Below are positions 1 through 10,788 of a stretch of 64,000 bases of DNA, piece after piece. Location: NCBI GenBank assembly GCA_003427395.1, contig BFEA01000543.1, forward strand, positions 163,149 to 227,148. Reading direction: 5' to 3'. Position numbers and translations under genes: made by a program. Below the pieces are notes generated by a model that was given only the letters and a program-made list of their open reading frames with translations, ran no database searches and was not told the origin of the DNA. Source of the stretch: Chara braunii (taxonomy: Eukaryota; Streptophyta; Charophyceae; Charales; Characeae). Numbering within the stretch: position 1 is the first letter of the stretch; the number at the start of each line of letters is the position of its first letter.

Positions 1-308
1 AACAATAAACCGAAGATGTTGAAGAATGTCAGAAACAGAAAGAGTGTCAGGTCCCGTATCCGTAGTCCATTCCCCTGCACGGGGTCCACGGACCAGCATA
101 CGAAGAGCAACACCCGATGAGCGTGTCTGTGTATGCTGCCGTACCTGTGCAAGAGCGTAGGCATGCGCCTCATCAACGGCATTAGCAACATTGTCAAGAA
201 TTCGTTGATGAGAAAGATTAGTATAACTAGTAGTGAAATCAACTGTATGCGGGGCCAGACCTCTAAGTGACCTCGTCACTGCTCTGAACAATCCAACATC
301 GTCGAATA

Positions 309-309
<1 letters not shown>
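1..309 (-). CDS. Unidentified partial coding exon running off the left edge
   Basis: Read on the minus strand, the frame from 309 down to 1 has no stop in 103 codons and a protein-like composition. It contains an acidic/alanine-rich, probably helical stretch (ILDNVANAVDEAHAYALAQ) followed by a basic/glycine segment (MLVRGPRAGEW). The codon at 312-310 is a stop (TAG). The AG at 311-310, preceded by a TA-rich run, could be a splice acceptor, making this an internal or last-part exon. I do not recognise the family. The right boundary coincides with a (TA)n array and a hammerhead-family fragment, so an insertion may have cut the gene here. It could also be part of an unknown mobile element. Coding status is inferred from openness and composition only. 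Confidence 0.45.
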
Positions 310-310
<1 letters not shown>

Positions 311-343
<33 letters not shown>

Positions 344-421
344 TCACAAACAGAACTGCCCGGTAAACCGTAGGCAGAGAGAGAGAAGAGGACAACAAAC
401 GAGGGGCTGTATATATATATA
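311..421 (-). repeat. (TA)n array with truncated hammerhead-family element (342-410)
   Basis: (TA)n at 311-341 is followed directly by TCGTCA, the CTGCC/GGCAG stem-loop (356-377) and the purine-rich segment ending GAGGGGCTGT at 410, then another TA run. The copy stops just where the hammerhead would begin in longer copies. It therefore has the fixed TA-adjacent end and has lost the ribozyme end. Confidence 0.7.
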
Positions 422-916
422 AATTTAAAACTACTCCCTCTTCTCCGGCTCTTCATCTGTTTAGGAATACAACAACAAAGAAAACAAACGCCTGACCTGC
501 TTGCCGGCCACTATATTCCTGTTCTGTTTATCCCCTATACCGTCTTCCGCCGAACATAACGCACCCTGATAACGAGTGTATATAAGCCATATTTCCGATC
601 AGGTACAGCCAAAACGAGGGTGCGTTGTATTCGGGGAAAGACGGTGGTCTCATCTTCCCTAAAAGAACTCACACACTGCCAAAATGAGTGTTCTCCGAAG
701 AATCGTTGACATTGCAAGGAATCTTCTGAAAGCACGGAAAGAATGGACGCGCACGAAAACTACACAGCATGATCTGCACTGCTCGGTAAATAACAAAGAA
801 CGGCGACCATAAAATCTTGCAGACGTTGGTCAAAATCCACACCCGCCGCATTTCCCCCCCCCAAAAACACAAAAAATGGCATCCTTAACCCCTGATCGAC
901 CCCTAATAAACACTAC

Positions 917-1621
917 CTATTTCTTCTTCTTCTTCACCTCCTCCTCCCTCCTCTGAGCTCTGCTGTATACGATTATCTGCAGCAGAAGGATGCCATTTGT
1001 AATGATTCCGAAAACGGATCCCATAACCATGCTGATGGGTCCCTTCTCTTGAATCGTTGTGAATGTTCGCACTAGGCAGCCGCCAGTGTTCATAAAGCTT
1101 GTCAAAAAGCTTAATTGCCCCGTGCTCTTGGAGTTATAGTTCTCCCAGATTTGCGGCAGCCGAGAGCCGATGAAAATCACATGCGAGGAAGCATAAAGAA
1201 TCTCAAAGGAGACCGGATCGAGTCTTCCCGCCAAAATCGTTGGTGCAATCAACGAATAGAGAGCTCCCTTCACAATCGTGCTTGGCGGGAGGCTAGGCAA
1301 GTAACTGTAGATAAGTACGTTAAGCCCAAGGGCTTGTATAAGAAGGAACACCAACTCCCCATACGCACTGAAGGGTAGATTCTTTGTCAATATATACGAC
1401 AGAGCTATGGTGAACCCCACTGTCTCCAGCTCAAAAGACGCAACACTCAGTCCCTTAATGCTGTTGTTTCTCAAAATAACGAGTATCTGTGGGAGCTTCA
1501 CCACGGCGGAGAATACAACTATCATATACCCTAGAAGTTTGCTCAGAGCATTCAAATAACACTCTGTCTCAGTCATTTGCATCTGCCGGAGTGAATCGAT
1601 CACGCACTTGAAGTCATCCAT
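917..1621 (-). CDS. MPDU1-like: MPDU1-like PQ-loop membrane protein (mannose-P-dolichol utilization)
   Basis: A complete 234-residue intronless frame. MPDU1 proteins are ER multi-spanning PQ-loop proteins needed for use of dolichol-phosphate-mannose and -glucose in lipid-linked oligosaccharide (N-glycan) and GPI synthesis. Both PQ motifs are visible: VKLPQ with P44-Q45 and SRLPQIW with P156-Q157. Family segments are present around residues 56-69 (IKGLSVASFELETVG), 83-96 (LPFSAYGELVFLLIQ) and 163-191 (NSKSTGQLSFLTSFMN and RTFTTIQEK). About seven hydrophobic segments are seen, and the C-terminus is lysine-rich (VKKKKK), as expected for an ER protein. The length is about that of land-plant homologues. 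I chose ATG at 1621; the only start further upstream is a GTG two codons before. Lack of introns contrasts with the neighbouring gene and could mean a retrocopy, but the frame is undamaged. Confidence 0.9.
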   Translation of the reverse strand: MDDFKCVIDSLRQMQMTETECYLNALSKLLGYMIVVFSAVVKLPQILVILRNNSIKGLSVASFELETVGFTIALSYILTKNLPFSAYGELVFLLIQALGLNVLIYSYLPSLPPSTIVKGALYSLIAPTILAGRLDPVSFEILYASSHVIFIGSRLPQIWENYNSKSTGQLSFLTSFMNTGGCLVRTFTTIQEKGPISMVMGSVFGIITNGILLLQIIVYSRAQRREEEVKKKKK

Positions 1622-2690
1622 CTTCACAACCTGTGGGAATTCCTCTCTTCTCTCTTCTCTCTTCTCTCTTCTTTCCTCCCTAACCTTGCTTTCCTTATTG
1701 CTCTCGCTATCCTACCCTGCACGCCTTCTCCATTACTTCCTTTGGTTGTCCTATCACTCGCCAGTCGAAGAGATCATCCGAATGGGTCGCCTATCTATCT
1801 CTTCTTTACCCATAGAACATACAGGAAGTGTTTGTGGGAACGTCCTTCCGCCTCTCTTTCGCTCTCCTCTCTTTCTTCCTCTCCTTTCACCTTCCCCGTC
1901 TCTCCTCCCTACTTTCCAATCCGCTCTTGGGCCAGGAAAATGCGAGAGACATCGTATTTACACACAGAAAAAAAAATCCATACAGTGTATCTCCTGCAGC
2001 ACGTCGTCTCGCACCACACCGCAGCACGTCGTCTTGCGCGGCACTGTCACCTGTCCATGACATGCATCTCGATCAAAGAATACCCACCGCTACAGGCAAC
2101 CAAGTCGACATCACTCAAGTGATGATAACAAGTGAAGGCATGCTCACACAATGATGCCCCTCACTTGGTCGCCTGACAATGGCCAGACACGTGTGTGTCA
2201 GATTCATCCGTGCCTGGCCATAATGGCAGTCAGATGCACATACACATATTATGCCTTGATCAGTCGAAGGGCGCGACACACCCACCGCCCCACCACCCGT
2301 CAGCAGGCGAGCAGGCAGACCCGCACCGAGGCGATGCCGATGGTCCGGCACGCCGGAGTGCATATCGAGGGCAGGTTGGTCGGCCCGGACTGGTGGAAAC
2401 GACCCGCAGAAGTCGTCGATCCACAGGACCGAACAGCGCCGCCCTCGCGACCGTGGCTCGGGTCCCACTACAGTACAGACGCTGAGTAGTTGGTGGCAAT
2501 GGGCTATGGCAGTGGGCGATGACGACGAATTCCAAGCGTTCGTTGTGAATCGGACGCCCGTCGCGTCAGCCCGCCTGAATGGATGGTCCAGCTTCCGATT
2601 TGGGAACTTTTCATTGGACCGCAGTGTGGGGGGGAATGCGGGAATACTGCGGTGTCAAAAGAAACGAAAAAGGGGTTCCCCGTATAATAC
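1622..2690. promoter_or_regulatory. Upstream region of the MPDU1-like gene, no gene seen
   Basis: Immediately upstream of the ATG (minus strand) is a purine-rich tract, seen as repeated TCTCTTC on the plus strand at 1644-1675. This is plausible 5' UTR or promoter-proximal sequence. The rest is ordinary unique-looking DNA. No TATA box could be assigned with confidence. Confidence 0.3.
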
Positions 2691-2691
2691 T

Positions 2692-2750
2692 ATAATGATA
2701 ATAATGATAATAATGATAATAATGATAATAATGATAATAATGATAATAAA
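2692..2750. repeat. 9-bp tandem repeat (ATAATGATA)n
   Basis: Six to seven near-perfect copies of ATAATGATA in tandem. Confidence 0.9.
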
Positions 2751-2778
2751 AAGGCCTGAAATGCCGTCCTGAGTTGGC

Positions 2779-2873
2779 TACCTTCTTCCCCCTAATACAA
2801 TGCACGGTCATTATAGCTCTATTTGGGGCATCTCTAAGTCTAAACACATCTATAATGACCGGGGGAAGAAGGG
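2779..2873. repeat. Inverted repeat, MITE-like
   Basis: Arms TACCTTCTTCCCCC and GGTCATTATAG on the left match CTATAATGACC and GGGGGAAGAAGGGTA on the right in inverted order, around a short spacer. This is a small foldback of about 95 bp. No target duplication was identified. Confidence 0.6.
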
Positions 2874-3423
2874 TAGGCACGCAAGTGTGGCCTTCAGGAG
2901 GTTGTGAGTGCGCACTTAGGGCCAAGTCCCACTTACCCTAATTCTTCATTTGTGACCCTAGATTACCAAGATGAAAGGCCGGAAATGAAGAATCCAAGGT
3001 AATGGGACTCGGCCCTTTGTCCCAACCAACTGTGATAGTCCGCTTGATACCCCTGATCGGTATTAGTAGGTCTATGACCAACATGGGTGTGAGTGTGACC
3101 GTCAGTGGGAAAGTATTGGCCATCGCCACTGGGGGGGGTGGGAGAAATAGATGAAAGGCACAGCTACTGGCAAAATGCTCGGTCTTTGAGTTAGCCGGCT
3201 CCACCCACTGGTGGCCGCACCCTACTCCCTGACCACCACCTATTAGGGTGGGGCGCAACATGCATCCCGTTGTGAGAGGTAGCCATGCTTGCAGGGGTCC
3301 CTTGTATAGGTTAAGAGTACTAGTAGCTAGATACTAAAAGGTGAAAATGAGAGAAGAACATAGCTTAGTTTAAATAGAGGAGAGGGAGGAGGGGCGGGGT
3401 TAGAAATGGGGAAAAACAAAACG

Positions 3424-3455
<32 letters not shown>

Positions 3456-3984
3456 NCAAATTCAAATCCATTCCAAAATTTCATCAGAGGTCGGGGGACC
3501 CCTACATTACTCCCGGATGCAAAGTGCTGGAAGCATCATCCAGCTTAGCTTACAGGCTATGCCTACGTCTAAAACTGCGTCTACTGCCTAAAGTGATTAT
3601 AGTAAAAACGCCTCTTAGCTGTACTGGTCTAAATTCGACTAGTGGAATTGTAGTTCCAAGAGGCTAAGAATTTCTTTTTTCTACTTACCTTCCTAAAAGC
3701 CTAAAAGGAGGAGGCACTAAGTCGGGCCCTGGAGCCTACCTCAACTCCCCCTAACTTTCACACTCCCTCCAAACCTACATACCTTCCAACTACTACCATC
3801 CTTCCGCAGATATTTGGACCGAGTGTGCAGGTCTGCGAACAGTTAGGACCTACTGTCGACCCTTTATACTCTGTCAGCTGACCCTAAATCGGGTCCATCA
3901 ATGTCTGATGCTCCTACCCACCCCACATCCTTCCAGTTGCTGCCCTTCTACTGTGAAGATCAAGATCGAGCATCCAGGTCCTTC

Positions 3985-4636
3985 CTAAAGGCTACTTAAC
4001 CATTCTCCCATCAGTAACTTCCCTTCCTTAACTACTGCCAATTCTTCACTTTTGGCCCACTTGTCCAGGAACCAGGCCATACCTCTGAGGTTGTTGGGTG
4101 ATTTAGACACTTTCCTTCGCCAGTCACTTTGCACTTCCAAGCTAATCAATTTTTTAATCCTGCTTTTCAACGCTTGGTCCGAGGTGAACTTGTTCTTTAA
4201 CACAATATTGTTCCTCTCTTCCCATATGACTGCGAAGATGACCGATCTGCAAACATGTGCCATGTAACACCATCCCAAAAAGAATCCAGTCATCATCCCA
4301 TGTCAGATTATCCCTGCTCAGTCTGGTCCACTGAGACTGCCACCAAACCCAAATGCACCTTGATAAAGGGCACGAGAGCCACAGATGTATTGTAGACTCA
4401 AATGACCACTTACATCGTTTACAAATTAGTGCTATATTCAGTCCTCTGCTTTGTAACCAGACAGCTGACAAGGTAACAACCAGGGTCAGGAGCCAGAGGA
4501 TAGAGGCCGTATATTGTGACAGAATTTGCAGAATCGCCTCCCGCAGAATCGGAAGGATCTCCACAATCTCCTCTGACGGCGTTTCCACTACCTGGGTCCA
4601 GCGCTGTGCTGCAATCACCACTGGGGGGGAGAACAC
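3985..4636 (-). pseudogene. LINE ORF2 C-terminal zinc-binding region (remnant)
   Basis: Two overlapping frames give ICKRCKWSFESTIHLWLSC, a CxxC...H...C zinc-binding pattern typical of the RT zinc-binding domain, then WEERNNIVLKNKF and a C-terminal tail ending MGEWLSSL. A frameshift lies near 4150-4300. Degenerate. Confidence 0.75.
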
Positions 4637-5229
4637 TTGCAGTTCTTTATAACCTCTCTGAGTGGTGTATTCAGAAAGCCATCTCTCTGGGTTTTGTCAC
4701 CTCCACATTGTCGGATCTAGTCTGAGCTTTCTGATGGGGGCACCATTCTTCCAGATATAGCAGGACAAGGAACCATCCTCGTCACAAGATTCTATGACTC
4801 TCATCTCTGTGAGTTGACCCAATGATTGTGGAGCGATTACGCCGACCGACTCATTTTTCCCCTTCTCTACTTTAAAGAGTTCAAAGCTTGTTTGGTTGAG
4901 TTGTTCCCATTGCTGGAAAGTTCTCGTGCCATCTGTGTCCTTACCAATCAATTTCTAATACAAGTTTTGCCTCTCTGAGTCATGCGAACTATACCATGTT
5001 CCCACTGGGTTGAAGTTCAACCTATGTTTCCAGTCCACTGGGATGACTTTAATTAATCCGTGAAGTCTGTCTTCCACATCTCTCAGCCCTCTTATCTTTT
5101 CTCTTAACTCAGTAGCAGATAACTAGCGGCCACAAATTTTGTCCCAGATATCCGACACCCGGAGAACACCTCGTTGTATTCAGCTCCAACCAAAGGCTCC
5201 TGAACCTATTCCGGTTGAGAAGGGTATGC

Positions 5230-5594
5230 AACTACCATTTCGTCAAAATGGACATTTTTTATTTTTTGAATGAAATTGAAACTGAGTTTTTTCAACTTTT
5301 TGTCTGAAAACTCGTCTAAATTTTGCTGCTCCTGCGGGTCCGGCGTTTTTAAAACGCCGGATCCCTTGGATGTATCAGGACTAAGCTTGAGACCAGATAC
5401 ACCAACGCGGTCCCTCCTAGATGTATCTGGTCTCAAGATTAGTCCTCATACATCCAAGGGGTCCGGTGTTTTAAAAACATCGGACCCCCAGGAGCAACAA
5501 AATTTAGACAAGTTTTCGGTCAAAAATGTTGGAAAAACTCAGTTTCAATTTCGTTCAAGAAAAAAAAAATGTCAATTTTGACGAAATGGTAGTT
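5230..5594. mobile_element. Foldback (long-palindrome) transposon inserted in the LINE
   Basis: A near-perfect inverted repeat with two arms of about 175 bp, starting AACTACCATTTCGTC and ending GACGAAATGGTAGTT, around a small centre near 5405-5415. It is flanked by a 4-bp direct repeat ATGC (5226-5229 and 5595-5598), a target-site duplication. Removing the element and one ATGC restores a continuous LINE frame across the junction (MDLSG then IPFSTG), which confirms both ends. There is no coding capacity, so it is non-autonomous. Confidence 0.88.
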
Positions 5595-6384
5595 ATGCCA
5601 CTAAGGTCCATGATGAAAGGGTTGTCAAAGATGGGTTGGTTCGGGACCTCCTCTTTGGTGGTTGGTTCGAACCAGCGTTTTGGCTTGACTTGTCTCCATG
5701 TAGAAAGCACTCCGTGCCAAAAAGGAGACTTGATTTGTCGACGTAAGTAAGAGTCCAACATGCAGCATGTCCACATGTCCTCCATTCTTGGTAAGTCTCA
5801 TTCCTCAGACAGGATAACTTTCGCCATGACGATCCAGTGGTCATCGTGGCTCGTTGAGATTACCTTAATAATCCACTGGGCCAGCAAGGCTAAGTTCTGT
5901 TTGCCTGGGTCCAACATTCCCAGACCACCTTTTTCTCTGCTGTGATAGATTGTGTCTCATGCTACCTTTGATATGAAGCCGCCATCCAGCTTCCCAAACG
6001 GCTTTCATAAGAATCTTGCTGCAGCATTTCTCACGGATTTTAAAAGTTGTTTGTTGAGCAGTTTAACTCTTCCGACAAACCATAGTAATGAGAACAGGGC
6101 GACGTTCAAGACCATGGCTCTTCCGAATAATGATAAGTGCGGGGCTGCGGCCCAGCTGGAGATTCGCTGGATAACTTTTCCTTACAGTTACCCAGGGCAA
6201 CTTGTATTCCTAAACACCTTTCCGACGAGCCTTCTGAGATTCTCTGCATACCGAATTCCACTGCAGGAGCGTACTGAGCAGGCATAAAGAAAATAGATTT
6301 GTTCCAGTTTACTGCTGCCTCCGATTGATGAGAATACTCTACCAAGCAGCTCTTGAGACCTTCCAGGGAACTTTGGGAATTTTC

Positions 6385-6855
6385 TTACATCGCGAGTAGG
6401 TCGTCCACCAACGCCCTAACTTTGCATTCCGTATTCTGCACTTTCAGACCCTGGATGTCTGAATGACTTCTTACATTATTGAGAAACACCTCTAGTTGGA
6501 GGACAAAAAGTAGGGGAGCAAGTGGACAACCATGACGGGGTGATCTAGAGAGAGAGAAGGGCTCTGAAATTTGGTCGTTGATCATGACCGAAGCTTTGGA
6601 GGGCCCATACATATCAACTACCCAACTCCTAAACTTGGGGCGAAAACCTAGGTGTTTGAGCGTTGTTAGCACGTACGCCCAGTTCACTCGATCATAGGCT
6701 TTTTCCAAATCTAGAAAAAGGACAACCACGTCTTGATTCTCTCTTTGCATTAGCTCTAAGGTTTCCATGGCTATAACAATGTTATCAAAAATAAATCTAC
6801 CTCTGACAAAAGCTACTTGGTCTCTTCCCACTAGTTCTGGCAGCACTTGGGTCAA
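6385..6855 (-). pseudogene. LINE reverse transcriptase domain (remnant)
   Basis: The frame shows the RT landmarks QVAFVRGRFIFDN, VVLFLDLEKAYDRVNW (the first catalytic Asp region) and GCPLAPLLFVLQ, then ALVDDLL where active elements have (Y/F)ADD. The upstream frame 7302-6916 supplies GKAP, IKFYTEHW and VIYKKGNKEDIKN and continues into this one through a frame break. Non-functional copy. Confidence 0.85.
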
Positions 6856-7275
6856 CCTTCTTGCAATAACTTTGGTTAGTATCTTATAGGATACACTGAG
6901 AAGAGAGATCGGTCTTCAATTTTTTATATCTTCCTTATTGCCCTTCTTGTATATCACCGAGATGATACCGTAACACATGTTCGTGGAGAGAGATCCCCCC
7001 GTCAGTACCTCATTGTAGATTTCCAATAGATGGGGAGCGAGTAGCTTCCAGTGTTCCGTGTAAAACTTTATCGGTAAATACTCGCTTCTTGGTGCTTTTC
7101 CTTTTGCCACAGAGTCCGCCGTTACTCGTAGTTTGACCTTGGTGATGGGGTTATCCAGGTTGTTGCTGTCCATATTGTTGAGTCTGATAGCCATGTGGTT
7201 CCAATGAGTTGAACTGGCGACAAGGTCGAGTTGTGGGTCTTCTCCTATCCTCATTGGAACCGGCTTGAGGTCTCT

Positions 7276-7366
7276 AAAGTACAAGACAACATATTCACAC
7301 ATCCCTGCGCTCTAAAGTACAAGACAACATAAAGTACAAGACAACATATTCACACATCCCTGCGCT
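7276..7366. repeat. Local duplication inside the LINE
   Basis: AAAGTACAAGACAACAT with its following 20 bp occurs at 7276-7312 and 7331-7366, with a partial copy at 7315-7330 between them. This post-insertion slippage adds to the frame damage. Confidence 0.85.
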
Positions 7367-7858
7367 CGTCTATGCCGTGTTCGCAACAAACAAGAATGGG
7401 TGTTGTAAGGCTTTCATACCTTGCGTTGTACATCTCGGGGATAACTTTTGGAAGGATTCATGAGTCATCCTCTCATACACTACTATCCCCTTCACTCTTA
7501 ACCAACCTCATTCTTCGGATCTCCTCGACTGTAGTTCCTCCCATTCCAACAACAACTTAAATTTGTCCGCCGTCCATACTTGAGCGGATATGGGGTGTAG
7601 ATTCATTATTTTCTCTATCTCTTCTAATCTCGCTCTAATGTCTAGTTCTTCCTTGTTACTCCTAGCGGCCATGATCCGTGAGAAGACGTTAAGGATTCCT
7701 GCGGTGATAGATGACCTAGCGTCCCACGAATACCCTGATGAGTGGAACAAATGGCGTGAACTTGGCCATCTCTCCCAGAAGGAATCAATCCACCTTGTTA
7801 TACCCGGGTCTTTCAACAGTAGTATGTTCAATCTGTAATTCTGCTTTCCTCTGTCTGT

Positions 7859-8077
7859 TCACTCTCCTAGTTTAAAGAACGTTAGGATTGGTTTCTGGTC
7901 GGACACCGGGTTCGGGATTACCTTTATTTCCTTAACTGAATCCGACCACAATGGACTTGTTAAGAAAAAATCCAGGCGCCTATGGGCTCCGGCTTGAGGT
8001 CCCACTGTCGCTGCAGAGTGCCACGTATGACCAGGGTCATGTGGGTACCTTAGGCGGAAGACATCAAGAACGTGCAT
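7859..8077 (-). pseudogene. LINE endonuclease (EEP) C-terminal fragment
   Basis: The frame shows LDVFRLRYPHDPGHTWHS, RRLDFFLTS and a terminal VSDQKPI, matching the DxFR, T-W, RLD and SDH-PI blocks of APE-type endonucleases. The catalytic His of SDH is Gln here. No sequence corresponding to the N-terminal half is found above 8085. Confidence 0.75.
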
Positions 8078-8085
8078 TTAAAATG

Positions 8086-8928
8086 CACAATGGCAACAAC
8101 AAGTCCATGAGAGAGATGCTTTATTCCATTTGCAGAGAGCAATAGGACTATAAGGTAACAATCAGCTGAATCTGCAAGACCGAACTGCTGCTTCATGAAT
8201 CGTCGGTCACCAGCCCAGCCTCAATGCTTCACCGTCTGTCGCAATCCTCCAGAGAGATCCGAGAGGCCGCTCTCCTTCAAAAATGGCAAGAATGAATCCG
8301 AAGCCGAACCAAGATGACGAAGGCAGCAGTAGACCAGTCCAGGAGGAAAAAAGGTTTTGTTAGAGAAATATACATATATTAGGTGGGTCTGGCCACGCCA
8401 CTGTTGGAACAGAAAATGCACGAGTGCATCTGCCTCATAAAATGCAGAGATGCATCCTTTACTATTCATAGAACTTGATGCATCTTGCCACTCTTTGTGA
8501 GAACATCCACTTTTATTTTTTTCATTTTGATAATGGTGTCGCCATGCCTGTATGGTTTCAATTTTAATGGATGTGAGCATGCCAGCATGGGCAGTGTCTA
8601 TTTTTTTTTTTTTTTTTTCGCAAGCGAGAGGGTGCATATGAAGACCCTTCCGTGCACACAGTATGGAGTGCCCCTCTTCTGATGCAGTCAGGTGCAATGG
8701 AACCATCGAACCATCGTGCCATCATGCAAACCCTGTACCACTGCGGATCATGCATGATGTCGTTGCCGTGCTGAGGGCAAAATAGTCACCGGTCTGCGGC
8801 ATCACCGCAACGGGATGAATTTTATATTTTAAAAATATTTGTGCATTTTTTTGTTATTGTCGTTGAATTTAGTTTTTTATGGTATCTGATTACAAGCTCA
8901 TGAAGTTGGGGTCATTCACACACACAGG

Positions 8929-8930
<2 letters not shown>
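8086..8930. other. No gene seen
   Basis: Unremarkable sequence with a poly-T run at 8600-8618. A 161-codon minus frame here (8706-8221) has no recognisable motif and passes through the homopolymer. Confidence 0.4.
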
Positions 8931-8980
<50 letters not shown>

Positions 8981-9042
8981 GAGAGAAAAAAAAAAAAAAA
9001 AAAAGAGCAGCGGGGGGCAGGGGGGGGGGGGGGGGGGGGGGG
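8931..9042. repeat. Compound (GA)n, poly-A and poly-G tract
   Basis: (GA)n at 8931-8986, about 18 A, a short spacer, then a G run at about 9021-9042. Confidence 0.95.
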
Positions 9043-9700
9043 AATAGCATCGCAACTAAGTAAGAAATGAAGAATCATAAACCAAGATGGATCCTAATGC
9101 TGCATTGCAATTCCATGTAATATAGGCGATAAATGAAATACAATATGAACATGGGCAGACACAATATATGAACGGAAAAAGAAACAATGAAAAGTAAAAA
9201 GTAAAAAGATAAAAATCGGTTAAGAAAAGCAAAAACAATGAAACGGGATTTAAATAAAAAGAAGTAGAAAATAATTTTACATAAAAAGGAGAAAAATAGT
9301 CAAATTGTGGTAAACAAAGTGTTATCCACAAACTCACTTACTGCTCGTTTTCCTCCTATAATACATTTTTTTCCTATCCTAACCTCATTATCTATGATGC
9401 ATTTTAAAACAGAAGTATGAATAGAAAATGTCCTTTACTCAATGAGTGTTCGTCTTTCTCATAATAAAATGTAGGAAAGGTAAAAATATGAAAAAATAGA
9501 ATGGACTTTCCACCAATAAATGTCAAGCCTTGGGATCAAACTATGTCAATTATGGTCAATTTCACTCTCATTAGTCTATGACAGAAACTGTGAGAATATA
9601 TATTATATATGCATTGAACCTTATATCAGCTTTTACCATAGTACTGCATCATAATGCTGGATTGTAAACAATAATAGTCCAATGCGAAGAACGGATGCAC
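9043..9700. other. AT-rich, no gene seen
   Basis: Strongly AT-rich sequence with A- and T-runs and no coding signal. Confidence 0.5.
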
Positions 9701-9945
9701 TCACATGCGCTCATAAAAGTGTGTAATGTGTATGTTTGTTATAAACTATCATCATAATAACCTCTTTTCCACGAAAATGAGTAAATCCATATTTGAAACA
9801 AGTTTGAAACAAACTAATGACCTTAGTTTCTTCCACATGCAAACTATCTCCACAAAATTTCCCCCCATATGAATAGATTCATAAGGTCAACAAATAGTTT
9901 GATCTTATAATAATTTACAATATTATGGTATAAGGTTTTGTGCTA
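9700..9945. repeat. Dispersed AT-rich repeat, copy 1 (partner 13870-14015)
   Basis: Shares a diverged order of blocks with 13870-14015: GTGTATGTTTGTTATAAACT, then ATAACC, then TTTTCCACGAAAATGAGTA, then ACAATATTAT. Both are on the plus strand. Identity is moderate and the boundaries are unclear. Confidence 0.5.
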
Positions 9946-9975
9946 AAGACTCCGCATCTGTGTTCAAAGATATCG

Positions 9976-10446
9976 GAGAGAAGGTTAACAACAGTCGTAT
10001 TTTTCATCACCACTTCAGGACACCCTTCAGTACTTAAGGATGCAGCCTGCCTAAACAGGTGGTTTTCAGGGTCTTTAGACCTTTCACCACTTCTGGACCA
10101 TTCAGGTTTGAAAATCCTGAATGGTCCTAAGGTGGTGAAAGTTCCGAAGACCCTGAAAAACACCTGTTTAGGCAGGCTGCATCCTCAAGTGGTGAAGGGT
10201 GGTTTTCATGGTCTTCGAACCTTTCACCACTTCAGGACCATTCAGGATTTTCAGACTGCCCAAAACTCTCACTTGACCACTTCAGGACACCCTTCACCAG
10301 TTCAGGATGCAGCCTGCCTAAACAGGTGGTTTTCAGGGTCTTCGGACCTTTCACCACTTCATGACCATTCAGGATTTTCAGACTGCCCAAAACTCTCACT
10401 TCAGAATCTTCATTCCTGAATTTTCAGTTACCCGATAACCGCTTGT
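9976..10446 (+). mobile_element. Composite 470-bp element, copy A (inverted partner 62757-63222)
   Basis: Full-length copy bounded by AGAAGGTTAACAACAG on the left and CCCGATAACCGCTTGTG on the right. The inside is built from repeated short modules in both orientations: CACCACTTCAGGA, GCAGCCTGCCTAAACAGG, TGGTTTTCAGGGTCTT and ACCATTCAGGATTTTCAG. The same unit in reverse complement lies at 62757-63222. No coding capacity; presumed non-autonomous. Confidence 0.8.
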
Positions 10447-10788
10447 GAGATATCGGCGGGCGTTTACACAATGCACGATCATTTGCATACCCCATTGGGT
10501 TGACGAAGGTAAGCTATTACTGACACTATCTATGCAGCACCCAAGAGATAGTCAATAGTGTAGTATGTTGGGTCTAGACTATGATTGGTTTGTTTGTCGT
10601 TCTTGGCTTATGGTTGTTCTGATAATTGTGCAATTGTTTCCTTGTCTCGTACAACGTACGAACCACACTTGTCGTCATTGTAGCTCGGTAGGTTTGAGCT
10701 GAAACTTGTGTGGAAGAGGTTGAGGTTCGATCACATTAAACCAAGCGATATACAGAGGATTGTTGCCTATCCTCGTCCATGTTCACAA

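Larger units (their letters stand above)
3427..8085 (-). mobile_element. 5'-truncated, inactivated L1-type LINE
   Basis: Minus-strand fragments in consistent order are the C-terminal half of an APE-type endonuclease (8077-7859), the linker (7831-7508), reverse transcriptase (7302-6385), the post-RT region with a LGIQVALGN motif (6345-6106), a region with NQPIFDNPFIMDL (about 5785-5595) and a C-terminal zinc-binding CxxC-H-C segment (4636-3985). A 29-T run at 3427-3455 on the plus strand is the poly(A) tail. The endonuclease N-terminus is absent, so the copy is 5' truncated near 8085. Stops and frame changes are scattered, the RT catalytic motif reads VDD instead of (Y/F)ADD, and a foldback element interrupts it. 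I could not find a convincing target duplication. Confidence 0.88.
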
